A stretch of 64,000 bases of DNA from Methanosarcina vacuolata Z-761 (GTDB lineage: Archaea; Halobacteriota; Methanosarcinia; Methanosarcinales; Methanosarcinaceae). The translations under genes were made by a program, and so were the position numbers. The DNA lies in contig NZ_CP009520.1 of assembly GCF_000969905.1 (NCBI RefSeq), positions 434,001-498,000 of the forward strand. The letters run 5' to 3'. This document shows, in pieces, positions 43,791-51,801 of the stretch; the stretch's first letter is position 1; the number at the start of each line of letters is the position of its first letter. The notes below the pieces were generated by a model. It searched no databases and was not told the origin of the DNA. It saw only the letters and a program-made list of their open reading frames with translations.

Positions 43791-43807
43791 ACAAAATGAC
43801 TGGGTTT

Positions 43808-44167
43808 TTAGTCCTTACAGCAGCAACAACAGTCTTCTCCCTTATCCTTCCCTTCTTCTCCCTTATCCTTTTCAAAGATTTTGTCGTATATATTTTCCCT
43901 GTATATGTTTGTCCACCCTATCTGTGTACCTGCAGAAACAAACATAGCGACTGAAATCGTTTCGGCAATTTCCTCCTTTGTAGCTCCTGCAGCAATCGCT
44001 CTTTGCGAATGTGTATCAACACAAAACTGACAACGCATAAGGACAGAGGAGGCAATGGCTATAAGTTCCTTGGTTTTAAGATCCAGATAACCATCTTTGA
44101 ATATTGAACTTCTCATCTGTCCAAAAGCTTCCGCAGTTTCAGGTAACATTTCATCCAAAAATGACAT
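43808..44167 (-). CDS. AhpD/CMD-family protein with CCCCC tail
   Basis: The 119-residue helical protein has the alkylhydroperoxidase-type active site RCQFCVDTHSQRAIAAGATKEEIAETI, with both Cys of CxxC and the following His, so disulfide-based peroxide reduction is plausible. After the fold ends (about residue 100) there is an unusual KDKGEEGKDKGEDCCCCCKD tail, five consecutive Cys that would bind a thiophilic metal or metalloid. Remnants of two further copies lie at 36084-36275 and 36921-36970. A TATCAA-N6-TTGATA site lies upstream at 44650, with a candidate small gene between. Confidence 0.88.
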   Translation of the reverse strand: MSFLDEMLPETAEAFGQMRSSIFKDGYLDLKTKELIAIASSVLMRCQFCVDTHSQRAIAAGATKEEIAETISVAMFVSAGTQIGWTNIYRENIYDKIFEKDKGEEGKDKGEDCCCCCKD

Positions 44168-44393
44168 TGAAATTCTCTCCTACTTAAAAACTATATAAAT
44201 TTGTAATCTGCAGTATAATTTAAAAATTTCAAATAAGGTATATTTTGATTAAATTACTTCAAACTGTAAAGATACAGGTAATTTACATTTACCGGCAATT
44301 TACCTTTACAGGCAATTTGCCTTTATAATCAGCTGTATTTTAAAATTAAGCAGTCTTCGTCTTCTCTTTTTTCCGGCAGTTCATGTCTCAGCC

Positions 44394-44561
44394 TTAATGG
44401 CCAGGTTTTCTGCAAAAAGCGTTATTCCAGTGCATAGTGTTGCCCCGGTCTTCAGCCTTATGTGTGTACAGCAGGTCTTCTTCATCATCTTCTGGATTAT
44501 TTGTAGTTTCTTTTGGCAATGTATCTTTTTCTTTTGGCAATGTATCTTTTTCTTTTTTCAA
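44394..44561 (-). CDS. candidate small protein (55 aa), unknown
   Basis: This is an open frame starting at TTG with AAGGAG eight bases upstream (44570-44575). It encodes a charged N-terminus with a twofold KEKDTLP heptad, an acidic PEDDEED centre and one Cys near the end. It lies between a perfect palindrome (44650-44667) and the AhpD-like gene, in the same direction. Small size and repeat content make this tentative. Confidence 0.35.
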   Translation of the reverse strand: MKKEKDTLPKEKDTLPKETTNNPEDDEEDLLYTHKAEDRGNTMHWNNAFCRKPGH

Positions 44562-44649
44562 TTCCTTGTCTCCTTACTAATCAATTGTATTCTGTAAAAA
44601 TGATATAATCGACATTAGAGATTCAGATTTTAAAAACATGCATGATGAG

Positions 44650-44667
44650 TATCAAGAATAATTGATA
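44650..44667. promoter_or_regulatory. TATCAA-N6-TTGATA palindrome
   Basis: TATCAA, GAATAA, TTGATA. Perfect half-sites in a divergent region, upstream of the AhpD-like unit on one side and the HTH-Fe-S gene on the other. Confidence 0.68.
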
Positions 44668-44723
44668 GGTGTATAGTTGATAAATGTTAAAATGTCGGTT
44701 TAAGGAATCTCTCTGAAATCTCA

Positions 44724-44741
44724 TATCAATCTTTTTTGATA
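44724..44741. promoter_or_regulatory. TATCAA-TCTTTT-TTGATA palindrome
   Basis: Identical over all 18 bases, including the spacer, to the site at 46888-46905. It is 175 bases upstream of the first HTH-Fe-S gene, whose paralogue follows the other copy. Confidence 0.7.
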
Positions 44742-44915
44742 TTCAGCTCCCATGTTCTTATGAAGTAAGCTTCATATTGATTAGAAGATTCTATATTAAT
44801 CCGAAGAACTGACTTCATTTTTGAGTAAAAATGTAGTCTTATAGTGGTAGCTCTCTGGAAAAATAATGGTTACATCTTAAGAAATTATATTCTATATAAT
44901 AACAAGGGTGTGGAA

Positions 44916-45713
44916 ATGCCTGGAAATCCGAATGAGATAAAACTTGTAAATAATGCTATGTCTAATGCCACCCGAAGGAAGATTATGAACTTTCTTGTAG
45001 ATGGCGATAGAAGTACCGAAGAAGTCGCAGAAGCTGCAGGAAAGACAATGCTTGACTTCCATCTCAAGCTTCTTCAACAGGCAAGCCTGATTGAATTAAC
45101 AGACGGAACAGTCAGATTAAGTGAATACGGCAGAAATTTTCTGAAGGGCAAGGAAGAAAAAGATACTCAAAAAAATGCCGATCTCTCTCAGGCAAAGCCT
45201 GTGGATATTGCAGAAATCCGGCAGCTTTTACCCTGTATAGCAGACTCCTCAAAATTCAGGGTAATTGCAAATATGACTCCCCCGCTTGGTGGAACCCTCA
45301 AAGTTCTTGAACCTCTCTTTCCCAGAGGCAGATACTCGGAAAAGATCAGCGCCCTGATATTGCAAAAAGGAGAAGTGCTTACAACGGTTTACGGTACTGG
45401 AAAAGTTACCATGACAATGATTAAAAACGAGGCAGAGGCCAGGGAAGCGCTTGAAAGTCTTAGAAGTACCATCAATGAGGCTATTGCAAAGGGTGTTGCT
45501 CCTGCTCCCCGGGAAAAGGTTAGGGTCGAACCCATGGCGCTTTACAAGTACCTGCCCCAGACCAATTGTGGTAAATGCGGCGAACAGAGCTGTTATACTT
45601 TTGCCATAAAACTCATGAGCGGAGAAGCTTCCCTTGATAAGTGTACATCGCTCAAGGAGCCGGAGTACGCAACTAACCAGGAACATTTGCAGGTTCTCAG
45701 TGCGTACATTTGA
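44916..45713 (+). CDS. ArsR-type HTH fused to a [4Fe-4S]-binding domain, copy 1
   Basis: The 265-residue protein has three parts. Residues 5-80 are a winged helix (NAMSNATRRKIMNFLVDGDRSTEEVAEAAGKTMLDFHLKLL). Residues 95-205 are a middle domain beginning QAKPVDIAEIRQLLPCIADSSKFRVIANMTPPLGGTLKVLEPLFPRG. The end is a four-Cys cluster motif, TNCGKCGEQSCYTFAIKLMSG..SLDKC, as in Fe-S domains of CdhE/RnfB-like proteins. It is probably a redox- or ligand-sensing transcription factor. I chose ATG 44916 (AAGGGTG just upstream, matching the paralogue's N-terminus) although the frame is open to 44844. It is 60-70% similar by eye to 47054-47851. Confidence 0.82.
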   Translation: MPGNPNEIKLVNNAMSNATRRKIMNFLVDGDRSTEEVAEAAGKTMLDFHLKLLQQASLIELTDGTVRLSEYGRNFLKGKEEKDTQKNADLSQAKPVDIAEIRQLLPCIADSSKFRVIANMTPPLGGTLKVLEPLFPRGRYSEKISALILQKGEVLTTVYGTGKVTMTMIKNEAEAREALESLRSTINEAIAKGVAPAPREKVRVEPMALYKYLPQTNCGKCGEQSCYTFAIKLMSGEASLDKCTSLKEPEYATNQEHLQVLSAYI

Positions 45714-45867
45714 GCCTAATAATTTGAAGAATATTTCAGAGCCTATCGAAAAGTACGGTTCCCTGGTGTATCATTCCATGCTGAATGAAATACTAGCAAA
45801 GTAATTTCCAGGTTTCTGCAAAGTCTCTATCTACTAAATGGACAAAATTTCTTTGAGTAGGCAACTA

Positions 45868-46035
45868 TAACAATTTTATAACTACAACGACTTTGTAACT
45901 ATCGACTTTATAACTATCGACTTTGTAACTATACCGACTTTGTAATTCTAATGACTTTGTAACTCTAATGACTGTGTAGTTATATGACATTAGTTGTCAA
46001 AGACATTAGTTGCCAAAGACATTAGTTGTCAAAGA
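45868..46035. repeat. compound tandem repeat running into the QueG-like gene
   Basis: Units of about 16-18 bp (CGACTTTGTAACTAT, then GACATTAGTTGTCAAA three times) fill the gap and continue into the last codons of the minus-strand gene ending at 46006. The preceding bases 45738-45755 resemble a GAGCCTATC MITE end. Confidence 0.85.
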
Positions 46036-46797
46036 CTTTACAGAATCCTCCTCTAACTCAGCAGGATCCAGGGTACAGGGGCCAGTGGTGCACTTTCCAC
46101 AGCCATGTTGATTGAGTTCAGGGTAAGCTTTTATGTCTTCTTGAAGCTGCATAAAGCACTTCTCTTTATCAAACCCAGTTGAACTAAGAGCGCCGGATTG
46201 ACATCTATCCACACATATAAGGCATTTTTCTCCTCTTTTGTGCCTGCAGAACTCTTCTTTTGGACGTGGAGTAGGGGGGATTTCGGCAGAAATCAGAAGA
46301 GATCCAATTCGACCTGCGCATCCGGCTTTTGTAATCAACATTTGGTTTACTCCGAAAGTTCCAATTCCGGCAGCATAAGCGGCGCTCTTGTGAGACCATG
46401 AAACATTAAAACCATTATTCTTATAATCGAAAATAATTTTAGGTACAATTGCTGTGATACCCTCTTTTGCCAGTTCAGTTTTAATTCTTTCATTGATTTC
46501 TCCGATAAGGTGAGAAGTATCTACACTAGCCTGAATAGATTCCTTTACCACGCCTGATTTCAAGTTCTGTTTCACAAGCTCTTTGTCAAATGGCAAGAAG
46601 AAAGAGACAACGGTCTTTGCTTCAGGAAAGATTTCTTTTGGATTTAAGTGATGAAAACCTACGATTTGTTTAATTTCCATAAAAATAGGATCGGTAGTAG
46701 AAGCAAAACCTATGATGGGTTCACGATATCTTGTTTTAGTATCTGAATTTGCTACAGTGTTCTTTATTATGGTCTCAATCTTGTTTTTTAGTTCCAT
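46006..46797 (-). CDS. QueG-like Fe-S protein (epoxyqueuosine-reductase/reductive-dehalogenase-related fold)
   Basis: The 263-residue protein has the cobalamin-fold-like half of the family, FNVSWSHKSAAYAAGIGTFGVNQMLITKAGCAGRIGSLL, followed by a ferredoxin region: CRHKRGEKCLICVDRCQSGAL, then a Cys (KCFM) and GCGKCTTGPC, enough for two [4Fe-4S] clusters. Real QueG proteins are longer and have a HEAT-like C-terminus; this shorter type is frequent in anaerobes with unknown function. Its C-terminal SLTTNVFGN is encoded by a tandem repeat, so the end has been rewritten. It is divergent from the second HTH-Fe-S gene and shares the palindrome at 46888. Confidence 0.82.
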   Translation of the reverse strand: MELKNKIETIIKNTVANSDTKTRYREPIIGFASTTDPIFMEIKQIVGFHHLNPKEIFPEAKTVVSFFLPFDKELVKQNLKSGVVKESIQASVDTSHLIGEINERIKTELAKEGITAIVPKIIFDYKNNGFNVSWSHKSAAYAAGIGTFGVNQMLITKAGCAGRIGSLLISAEIPPTPRPKEEFCRHKRGEKCLICVDRCQSGALSSTGFDKEKCFMQLQEDIKAYPELNQHGCGKCTTGPCTLDPAELEEDSVKSLTTNVFGN

Positions 46798-46887
46798 ATT
46801 AGGATCTCCTAAAATATATGAGAGACTTTTGCCTCAACTTAATAGTCGGGCAGATCTTCTTTAATTATAACCGTTTAAATGTTTACG

Positions 46888-46905
46888 TATCAATCTTTTT
46901 TGATA
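46888..46905. promoter_or_regulatory. TATCAA-TCTTTT-TTGATA palindrome in a divergent promoter
   Basis: Same 18 bases as at 44724. It lies 91 bases upstream of the QueG-like gene and about 150 upstream of the second HTH-Fe-S gene. Confidence 0.72.
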
Positions 46906-47053
46906 TTTGGCTTTTGTGTTTTTATTGATATAACGTCATAACTAATTGTAGGAATAGCTTGAAAAAGTTAGGTTTTGCTTTTAGACATCTTTGCTGATAC
47001 TGTTTAATTGATCTAAACGGAATTAAACTCCAATAGTACCTGAGAGGTGTAAA

Positions 47054-47851
47054 ATGTCAGGAGGTTCGAGTGAAACAAAGTTGGTGAATTTTGCTATGGG
47101 CAATAAGACCCGAAGGAAAATAATAAACTTCCTTGCAAACGGCAATAGAAATGTTGAGGAAATTGAAGCTCTAGTCGGGAATAAAACGATTGATTTCCAT
47201 CTGAAGATTTTACAAGATGCGGACCTTATTGAGTTAACAGAAAGAACTGCGAAAATCAGTGAACATGGCAAAAATTTCTTGAAAAGTGACAAAAAAAGCA
47301 ACACTGAAGAACTTAAAGACCTTTCTCAGGCAAAGCCTGTGGAGATTGCGGAAGTTCGACAGCTTTTGCCCTGTATAGCGGATTCCACAAAGTTCAGAGT
47401 AATTGCAAATATGGCTCCTCCGCTGGGTGGGGTCTTAAAAATTCTTGAACCAATCTTTCCCAGAGGGAATTATTCAGATAAAAAAGATAGTCTCATAATT
47501 CAAAAAGGAGAAATCATTACAACTATTTATGGTAGCGGCAAAGTAGTCATGAGAATGGTTAAAAATGAGAATGAAGCTAAAGAAGAGCTCGAAAATCTAA
47601 AAAACACTATTAATGAAACTATCAAAAAAGGAATAGTTCCGCCTCCCAGAGAAAAAGTCAGGGTAGAACTTATGGACATATATAAACACCTGCCCCAGAC
47701 AAACTGTCGAGACTGCGGTGAACAGGGCTGCTACAGCTTTGCCATAAGGCTAATGGCAGGACAGGTAAGTTTAGATCAGTGTACGCAACTTAAAGAGCCA
47801 GGTTATGAACCCAATCTCGAACGGCTACAGTTTCTGGCTGCGTATATTTAA
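47054..47851 (+). CDS. ArsR-type HTH fused to a [4Fe-4S]-binding domain, copy 2
   Basis: The 265-residue paralogue of 44916-45713 has the same three-part order: winged helix (NKTRRKIINFLANGNRNVEEIEALVGNKTIDFHLKIL), central QAKPVEIAEVRQLLPCIADSTKFRVIANMAPPLGG domain, and Fe-S motif TNCRDCGEQGCYSFAIRLMAG..SLDQC. All four cluster Cys are kept. GAGAGGTG precedes the ATG. It is followed by the DsrE/DsrF/DsrH-like trio on the same strand with short gaps, so it probably controls that set and is co-transcribed with it. Confidence 0.83.
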   Translation: MSGGSSETKLVNFAMGNKTRRKIINFLANGNRNVEEIEALVGNKTIDFHLKILQDADLIELTERTAKISEHGKNFLKSDKKSNTEELKDLSQAKPVEIAEVRQLLPCIADSTKFRVIANMAPPLGGVLKILEPIFPRGNYSDKKDSLIIQKGEIITTIYGSGKVVMRMVKNENEAKEELENLKNTINETIKKGIVPPPREKVRVELMDIYKHLPQTNCRDCGEQGCYSFAIRLMAGQVSLDQCTQLKEPGYEPNLERLQFLAAYI

Positions 47852-47889
47852 GTCACAATCATTAACGTATCAATTAGTTGGAGGAAGCT

Positions 47890-48270
47890 TTGAAGACACT
47901 AACAATAGTTCTCACTGATGGTCCTTACATCTCTGAGTACGCTGACATTGCCTACAAACTCGCTGAGACTGCACTTGAAAATCATAAAGTAAACATGTTT
48001 CTGTACCTGGATGCGGTGCATATTCCAAAAAAAGGCCAGGAACCGTCCTTCTTTACCAATGCAGGACAACTGTTTTCCGGACTTGTGGAAAAAGGGGTCG
48101 TTATTCGAGCCTGTGCGCGATGTGCCGGTGCAAGAGGCTACATTCCAGAAGAAGAAATTATACAGGGAAGTAACTGCAGAGATTATCTCCCTGGAATAAG
48201 AATTACTAGCCTTTATGAACTGTCGGAAATGCTGGGTAAGAGTGATAGAGTAATTTCATTGTCAAGATAA
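47890..48270 (+). CDS. DsrE/TusD-like sulfur-relay protein
   Basis: The 126-residue protein has the DsrE fold: LTIVLTDGPYISEYADIAYKLAETALENHKVNMFLYLDAVHIPKKG, then VIRACARCAGARGYIPEE with the Cys pair where TusD/DsrE carries its persulfide Cys. I chose TTG 47890 because GGAGGA lies five bases upstream; the frame opens four codons earlier at another TTG. It is first of the three-gene sulfur-carrier set 47890-48972. In bacteria such sets pass persulfide sulfur for tRNA thiolation or sulfur oxidation. Confidence 0.85.
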   Translation: MKTLTIVLTDGPYISEYADIAYKLAETALENHKVNMFLYLDAVHIPKKGQEPSFFTNAGQLFSGLVEKGVVIRACARCAGARGYIPEEEIIQGSNCRDYLPGIRITSLYELSEMLGKSDRVISLSR

Positions 48271-48294
48271 GTTAGCAGAAACGAGGTCTAAACG

Positions 48295-48639
48295 ATGAAA
48301 TCAGTTTTCTATCTGCTGGATACAGCTCCATATGGCAGTGAAAAAGCATTTGGAGCGTTGAATGCAGCCGCAGTAAGCCTTAGCGAGATGGATGTGACTC
48401 TTGGCCTTTATGGTGATGGAGTTTATCTTGCAGTTGCAGGTCAAGATAGCCGAAAACTTGGATTACCAAACCTTGCAGATATTCTATATGCATACGGGGA
48501 GTTGAGAGTGCTTGTGCACGAGCCTTCGCTTGTAGAAAGAGGGCTTTTCGGGGAAACCTTCATCGAAACTCTGGAACTGACCGACGAAGAAGAATTTTTT
48601 GAAGCAATGGAAAGCTCGGACTGCGTTCTCTCATTTTAA
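48295..48639 (+). CDS. DsrF/TusC-like sulfur-relay protein
   Basis: The 114-residue protein has KSVFYLLDTAPYGSEKAFGALNAAAVSLSEMDVTLGLYGDGVYLAVAGQ, the typical TusC/DsrF N-terminal alpha/beta layout, and LRVLVHEPSLVERGL. It has one Cys at the C-terminus (SSDCVLSF). GAGGT precedes the ATG, and the gap to the upstream gene is 24 bases. Confidence 0.83.
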   Translation: MKSVFYLLDTAPYGSEKAFGALNAAAVSLSEMDVTLGLYGDGVYLAVAGQDSRKLGLPNLADILYAYGELRVLVHEPSLVERGLFGETFIETLELTDEEEFFEAMESSDCVLSF

Positions 48640-48672
48640 TACTGGTTGCTGATTAAGGATTTGGATGATAAT

Positions 48673-48972
48673 ATGAAAAAAGAACAATTGGATGTGTTTC
48701 TGCTGACAAAGCCTCCTTTCAGCCCGAGATCGGAGTTATGCCTCAAACTGGCTGCACGTTCCGGGAAGGTCAGAATCTACCTTGCAGGAGACGGAGTCTA
48801 TCACCTGCTTACCAGGATAGAGGAACAGCCAGAGTTTAAAATTTATGCATGTAAAGAAGACCTCGAAGCCAGAGCCGTCAGGGCAGGAGACAAAGTGACA
48901 GTCCCGGATGACTTTTACCTGGATTTTATAGAGGATATAATGGAGCACTGCAGGCATGAGTATGCATTTTAA
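48673..48972 (+). CDS. DsrH/TusB-like sulfur-relay protein
   Basis: The 99-residue protein has LDVFLLTKPPFSPRSELCLKLAARSGKVRIYLAGDGVYHLL, followed by a FKIYACKEDLEARAV strand with the Cys expected in TusB/DsrH. I chose ATG 48673 because the residues before it have no counterpart in the family; the frame opens at 48646. It is third of the trio, completing a probable heterohexameric complex. Confidence 0.82.
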   Translation: MKKEQLDVFLLTKPPFSPRSELCLKLAARSGKVRIYLAGDGVYHLLTRIEEQPEFKIYACKEDLEARAVRAGDKVTVPDDFYLDFIEDIMEHCRHEYAF

Positions 48973-49119
48973 AATACTGGCCTTAAAAATGAGATTATAC
49001 TTTTTGATTTACAGTTAAATGTTCCAGATTTTACTCTCTCATATTTTATTTTCCCAGATTTTGCTCTGCCGAATTTTACTTTTATACTTTCAATTGCTTC
49101 TTAAAATTACTGAAAATAA

Positions 49120-49434
49120 ATGCTAACCGGGTTGAGTCCTATGGTCGAGAATATCCCGAGAGAAATAATAAAAGATCTGCAATCGGTATGCCAGTTGCAT
49201 GAGGAGGCTGTCTGTAACCATGACAAATGTAGGGAGTTCAGCGAAAACTTGTCCGCACTTTTGATCCGGCTTGAAGATCTTAAGTTCTACCGGATGGCCG
49301 ACAGACTGATGAGCATTCTCCTTAACTGCAAACCAAAAGAGGCTTCTCACTGTGAAAAAGCAAACCTTGTAGGGGAGATGATGAAAGAAATAACAAAAGA
49401 GGCAAAGAATGCAGGTGACAGCTCCCGCCAATGA
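49120..49434 (+). CDS. small hypothetical protein with three to four Cys
   Basis: Not recognised. The 104-residue, mainly helical, charged protein has SVCQLHEEAVCNHDKCREF near the middle and LLNCKPKEASHCEKANLV later, spacings that could bind a metal ion. It follows the DsrEFH-like trio after about 150 bases in the same direction. The ribosome site is poor; ATG 49141 is an alternative start. I regard it as probably real because of its Cys/His pattern. Confidence 0.5.
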   Translation: MLTGLSPMVENIPREIIKDLQSVCQLHEEAVCNHDKCREFSENLSALLIRLEDLKFYRMADRLMSILLNCKPKEASHCEKANLVGEMMKEITKEAKNAGDSSRQ

Positions 49435-50080
49435 ATTGACGGGCACCTACGGAATTTCAACCTATGCCATACTGCCCCAGGGCAATTGTTATTCCGGTTC
49501 TCGCCATCAACGTTCAAACTTTTACCTGCAGAACTACTCTGTAGAACCTTATAGTTTAAGTCCAGTAGCAAAGTTAAGCGGCTCTTGTATCATTTCCAGC
49601 TTCCAAGACAAAACTTAATAATATATATAAAACTTAATAAAATATATAAAACTTAATAATATTAATCTGTTATTTGAGTTAAAAACGTGATGTTGAGACA
49701 GATTATGCATTCATCCCACGTTTGAATACGCGGGGATTCTACTTCGATGTTCTAAAGTGGCCTGCCCTATTTGCAGTACTAATTTACAGCTTCCGACCAG
49801 ATCTCCCAGAGCAAGAGAAGCAATCCACAAAACTTTGAGGGTTCTGCTTCGGCTGTGGGATCAGATGAAGGGAAGCTCAAAATCTTCCGGCAGGTCAGAG
49901 ATGAGATAAAAGACTGAATCTCTAGTGTTGAGTCAACAACAAAATGTCGTATTAAATCGATTGCAGTTATTCGGAATTATTGAATCCTTTATAATTGACT
50001 CGACACCAGGACATTTGGTAAATATGCCAGGTTTTTGATTTGTCTGCACGGCATCATTCTGGTTCTTTCTTTGATTGCTT
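49435..50080. other. intergenic region with arsC remnant and a 20 bp repeat
   Basis: Three copies of an AAAACTTAATAATATATAT-like unit lie at 49613-49662. The arsC scar (49818-49917) is listed separately. No intact gene is present. Confidence 0.5.
49818..49917 (+). pseudogene. C-terminal remnant of a low-molecular-weight phosphatase-type arsenate reductase
   Basis: One frame reads NFEGSASAVGSDEGKLKIFRQVRDEIKD before TGA. This resembles the C-terminal end of ArsC proteins (DPA..GSxEExLxxFRxVRDEI). No N-terminal catalytic CxxxxxR segment is left upstream. Confidence 0.55.
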
Positions 50081-50980
50081 TCACAATGCCAGCAGATTGG
50101 CAAGATATCCTGCAGTTACAGCTATGGTAAAGATGGTCACTACGAAGGCTGACAATAATCTTTTCTTGAATATGGCTGAAAGAAGGGTCAGTTCTGGTAT
50201 GCTAGCTCCTGCTCCGCCAATTATCAGTGCAAGTACTGCTCCCACACTCATCCCTTTTCCAATTAGCGCCAGTCCTATAGGGATCATAGTCTCAGCCCGG
50301 ATATAGAGAGGGATGCCAACAATTACAGCCACAGGAACTGCCAGAGGATTGCTCGGCCCTGCGAGGCGGGAGACAATGTCCGTTGGTACGAATCCGTGAA
50401 TGAATGCACCAATGCCTGCTCCTAAGAGGAGATAGGGCATGAGCTGACGGAATAGGCTGAACGCGAATCCTGCAGATCTCTGTATTCTGGATTTTGCGTC
50501 CGTTGATTGCTGACAGTCACAGCTGTTTCGTACAACAGCGGCTGGCTTAACATATCTTGAGAAGCCCAGTCCATCAAGCAAAAGGCCGATGACAACTGCA
50601 GCTATGAAGACTACAACAAAGTAAAGAGCAGCCACCTTCCAGCCCAGTAAAATGACAAATAGAGATATTATCACCGGGTTTAGCAAAGGCGATGAGAACA
50701 GGAATGCCATTGCTGCAGCAAAAGGGGCACCAGCCTTGAGCATTCCAAGTAGAAGTGGTATGGTTGAACAGGAGCAGAAAGGAGTTAGAGCACCAAATCC
50801 TGCCCCAAGGATGCTTCCTATTATCTTGTTCCTCCCACCAAGTGCCTTTTTTATGGTCTCGTCTGGCACATACTCCTGAATCAGCCCCACGAGAAAGGTT
50901 ATTCCTATAAATAAAACAGCAAGTTCGACTGCTATTTCAACGAAGTAATTAACCGCCACAGTTAAATTATTCCAGAACAT
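50081..50980 (-). CDS. UPF0718/ArsP-type permease, second copy
   Basis: The 299-residue membrane protein belongs to the same superfamily as 37758-38729 but to a different branch. GALTPFCSCSTIPLLLGML carries the CxC motif, then SSPLLNPVIISLFVILLG and, in the second half, GIPLYIRAETMIPIGLALIGKGMSVGAVLALIIGGAGASIPELTLL. A soluble loop has a SCDCQQS Cys cluster that may bind a metalloid. It lies downstream of, and in the same direction as, the ArsR gene at 51155 (about 175 bases), which likely controls it. The substrate is unproven. Confidence 0.87.
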   Translation of the reverse strand: MFWNNLTVAVNYFVEIAVELAVLFIGITFLVGLIQEYVPDETIKKALGGRNKIIGSILGAGFGALTPFCSCSTIPLLLGMLKAGAPFAAAMAFLFSSPLLNPVIISLFVILLGWKVAALYFVVVFIAAVVIGLLLDGLGFSRYVKPAAVVRNSCDCQQSTDAKSRIQRSAGFAFSLFRQLMPYLLLGAGIGAFIHGFVPTDIVSRLAGPSNPLAVPVAVIVGIPLYIRAETMIPIGLALIGKGMSVGAVLALIIGGAGASIPELTLLSAIFKKRLLSAFVVTIFTIAVTAGYLANLLAL

Positions 50981-51154
50981 TTCGATCTTCCTTCAAAATT
51001 TACTTTTTATTCAACCGTCGAAAGCTACAGCTATTGGAAATTTGAATACACAGTATTCTCTCCAGAACCCAACATTTTCGAAGCTTAAACCGTTTTTGAA
51101 GGGTCCAAATTTGTCCCTATATCCTACTTTCAAAAAGAGAACTTTACTGGAAGC

Positions 51155-51568
51155 TCACTTGTCATGAAGCAGCTTTGCCTGGTTAAGTATTTCAATAACC
51201 GCTCCATCCGAGAGACGAAAGTAAGACCATTTACCTTCTTTCCGTTCTTTGATAAGGCCCGCATTTTTCAATACTGAAAGATGATGAGAAACAGTCGATT
51301 GAGAATTGGAAAGGGCAATCGTTAGTTCGCAGGCACAGAGTTCTCCTTCCTTCAATAGTTTTAATATTTTCAGACGATTCGTATCGGCAAGAGCCTTAAA
51401 AACCCTTGTTTCCGAATTTAGTACTTCTTCGTCCAGCATATTTACCAGAGAACTGAGCTTTTGAGTTCTTACTTCTAACTGATCCCGATCAAAAATAAAA
51501 CGCTTCAACCTTTCGATTTCCACTTCACTCTTTCTTTTATTCGTATCTGATTTCTTTTCGGTTCCCAT
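51155..51568 (-). CDS. ArsR-family regulator with N-terminal extension
   Basis: The 137-residue protein has about 50 charged N-terminal residues with coiled-coil character, then a winged helix: VFKALADTNRLKILKLLKEGELCACELTIALSNSQSTVSHHLSVLKNAGLIKERKEGKWSYFRL. The ELCACEL motif supplies the two metalloid-binding Cys. It starts three bases after the stop of a 53-residue Cys-rich protein, so the two are translationally linked. It is the third gene of an operon running from 52107. Confidence 0.9.
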   Translation of the reverse strand: MGTEKKSDTNKRKSEVEIERLKRFIFDRDQLEVRTQKLSSLVNMLDEEVLNSETRVFKALADTNRLKILKLLKEGELCACELTIALSNSQSTVSHHLSVLKNAGLIKERKEGKWSYFRLSDGAVIEILNQAKLLHDK

Positions 51569-51571
51569 GAA

Positions 51572-51733
51572 TTACCTGCAGCAGCTACCTCCACCTTCTA
51601 AAGGGAGCAGCTTGTTTTTACTCTGTTCTTTTGACCAGCATTTTACACATAGTTTTATAGTTCCTAAGTCCACGTGATTGGCTCGGAGTAACGAATCTTC
51701 TTCTTTTCCGCAAATCGAGCACTTAAAATTCAT
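51572..51733 (-). CDS. 53-residue Cys-rich protein, probable zinc or metalloid binder
   Basis: The sequence begins MNFKCSICGKEED, continues with a LCVKC pair, and ends GGGSCCR. Two CxxC pairs form a zinc-ribbon-like knuckle, and the terminal CC adds thiophilic ligands. The ATG has only a short GGA upstream, but the stop is three bases before the ArsR start, and the gene fills the gap between two co-oriented genes. The coding pattern of paired Cys argues that it is real. Confidence 0.65.
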   Translation of the reverse strand: MNFKCSICGKEEDSLLRANHVDLGTIKLCVKCWSKEQSKNKLLPLEGGGSCCR

Positions 51734-51801
51734 TTCCAGGGCCTCATAACAAAATTCTCCTCATGATTGGCAATGTTTCATATTCATATGTATAAATATG
51801 A

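Noticed and set aside
45738-45760. Possible MITE end (GAGCCTATCGAAAAG)
   Set aside because: No matching opposite end within a plausible distance; kept only as a note in the repeat entry.
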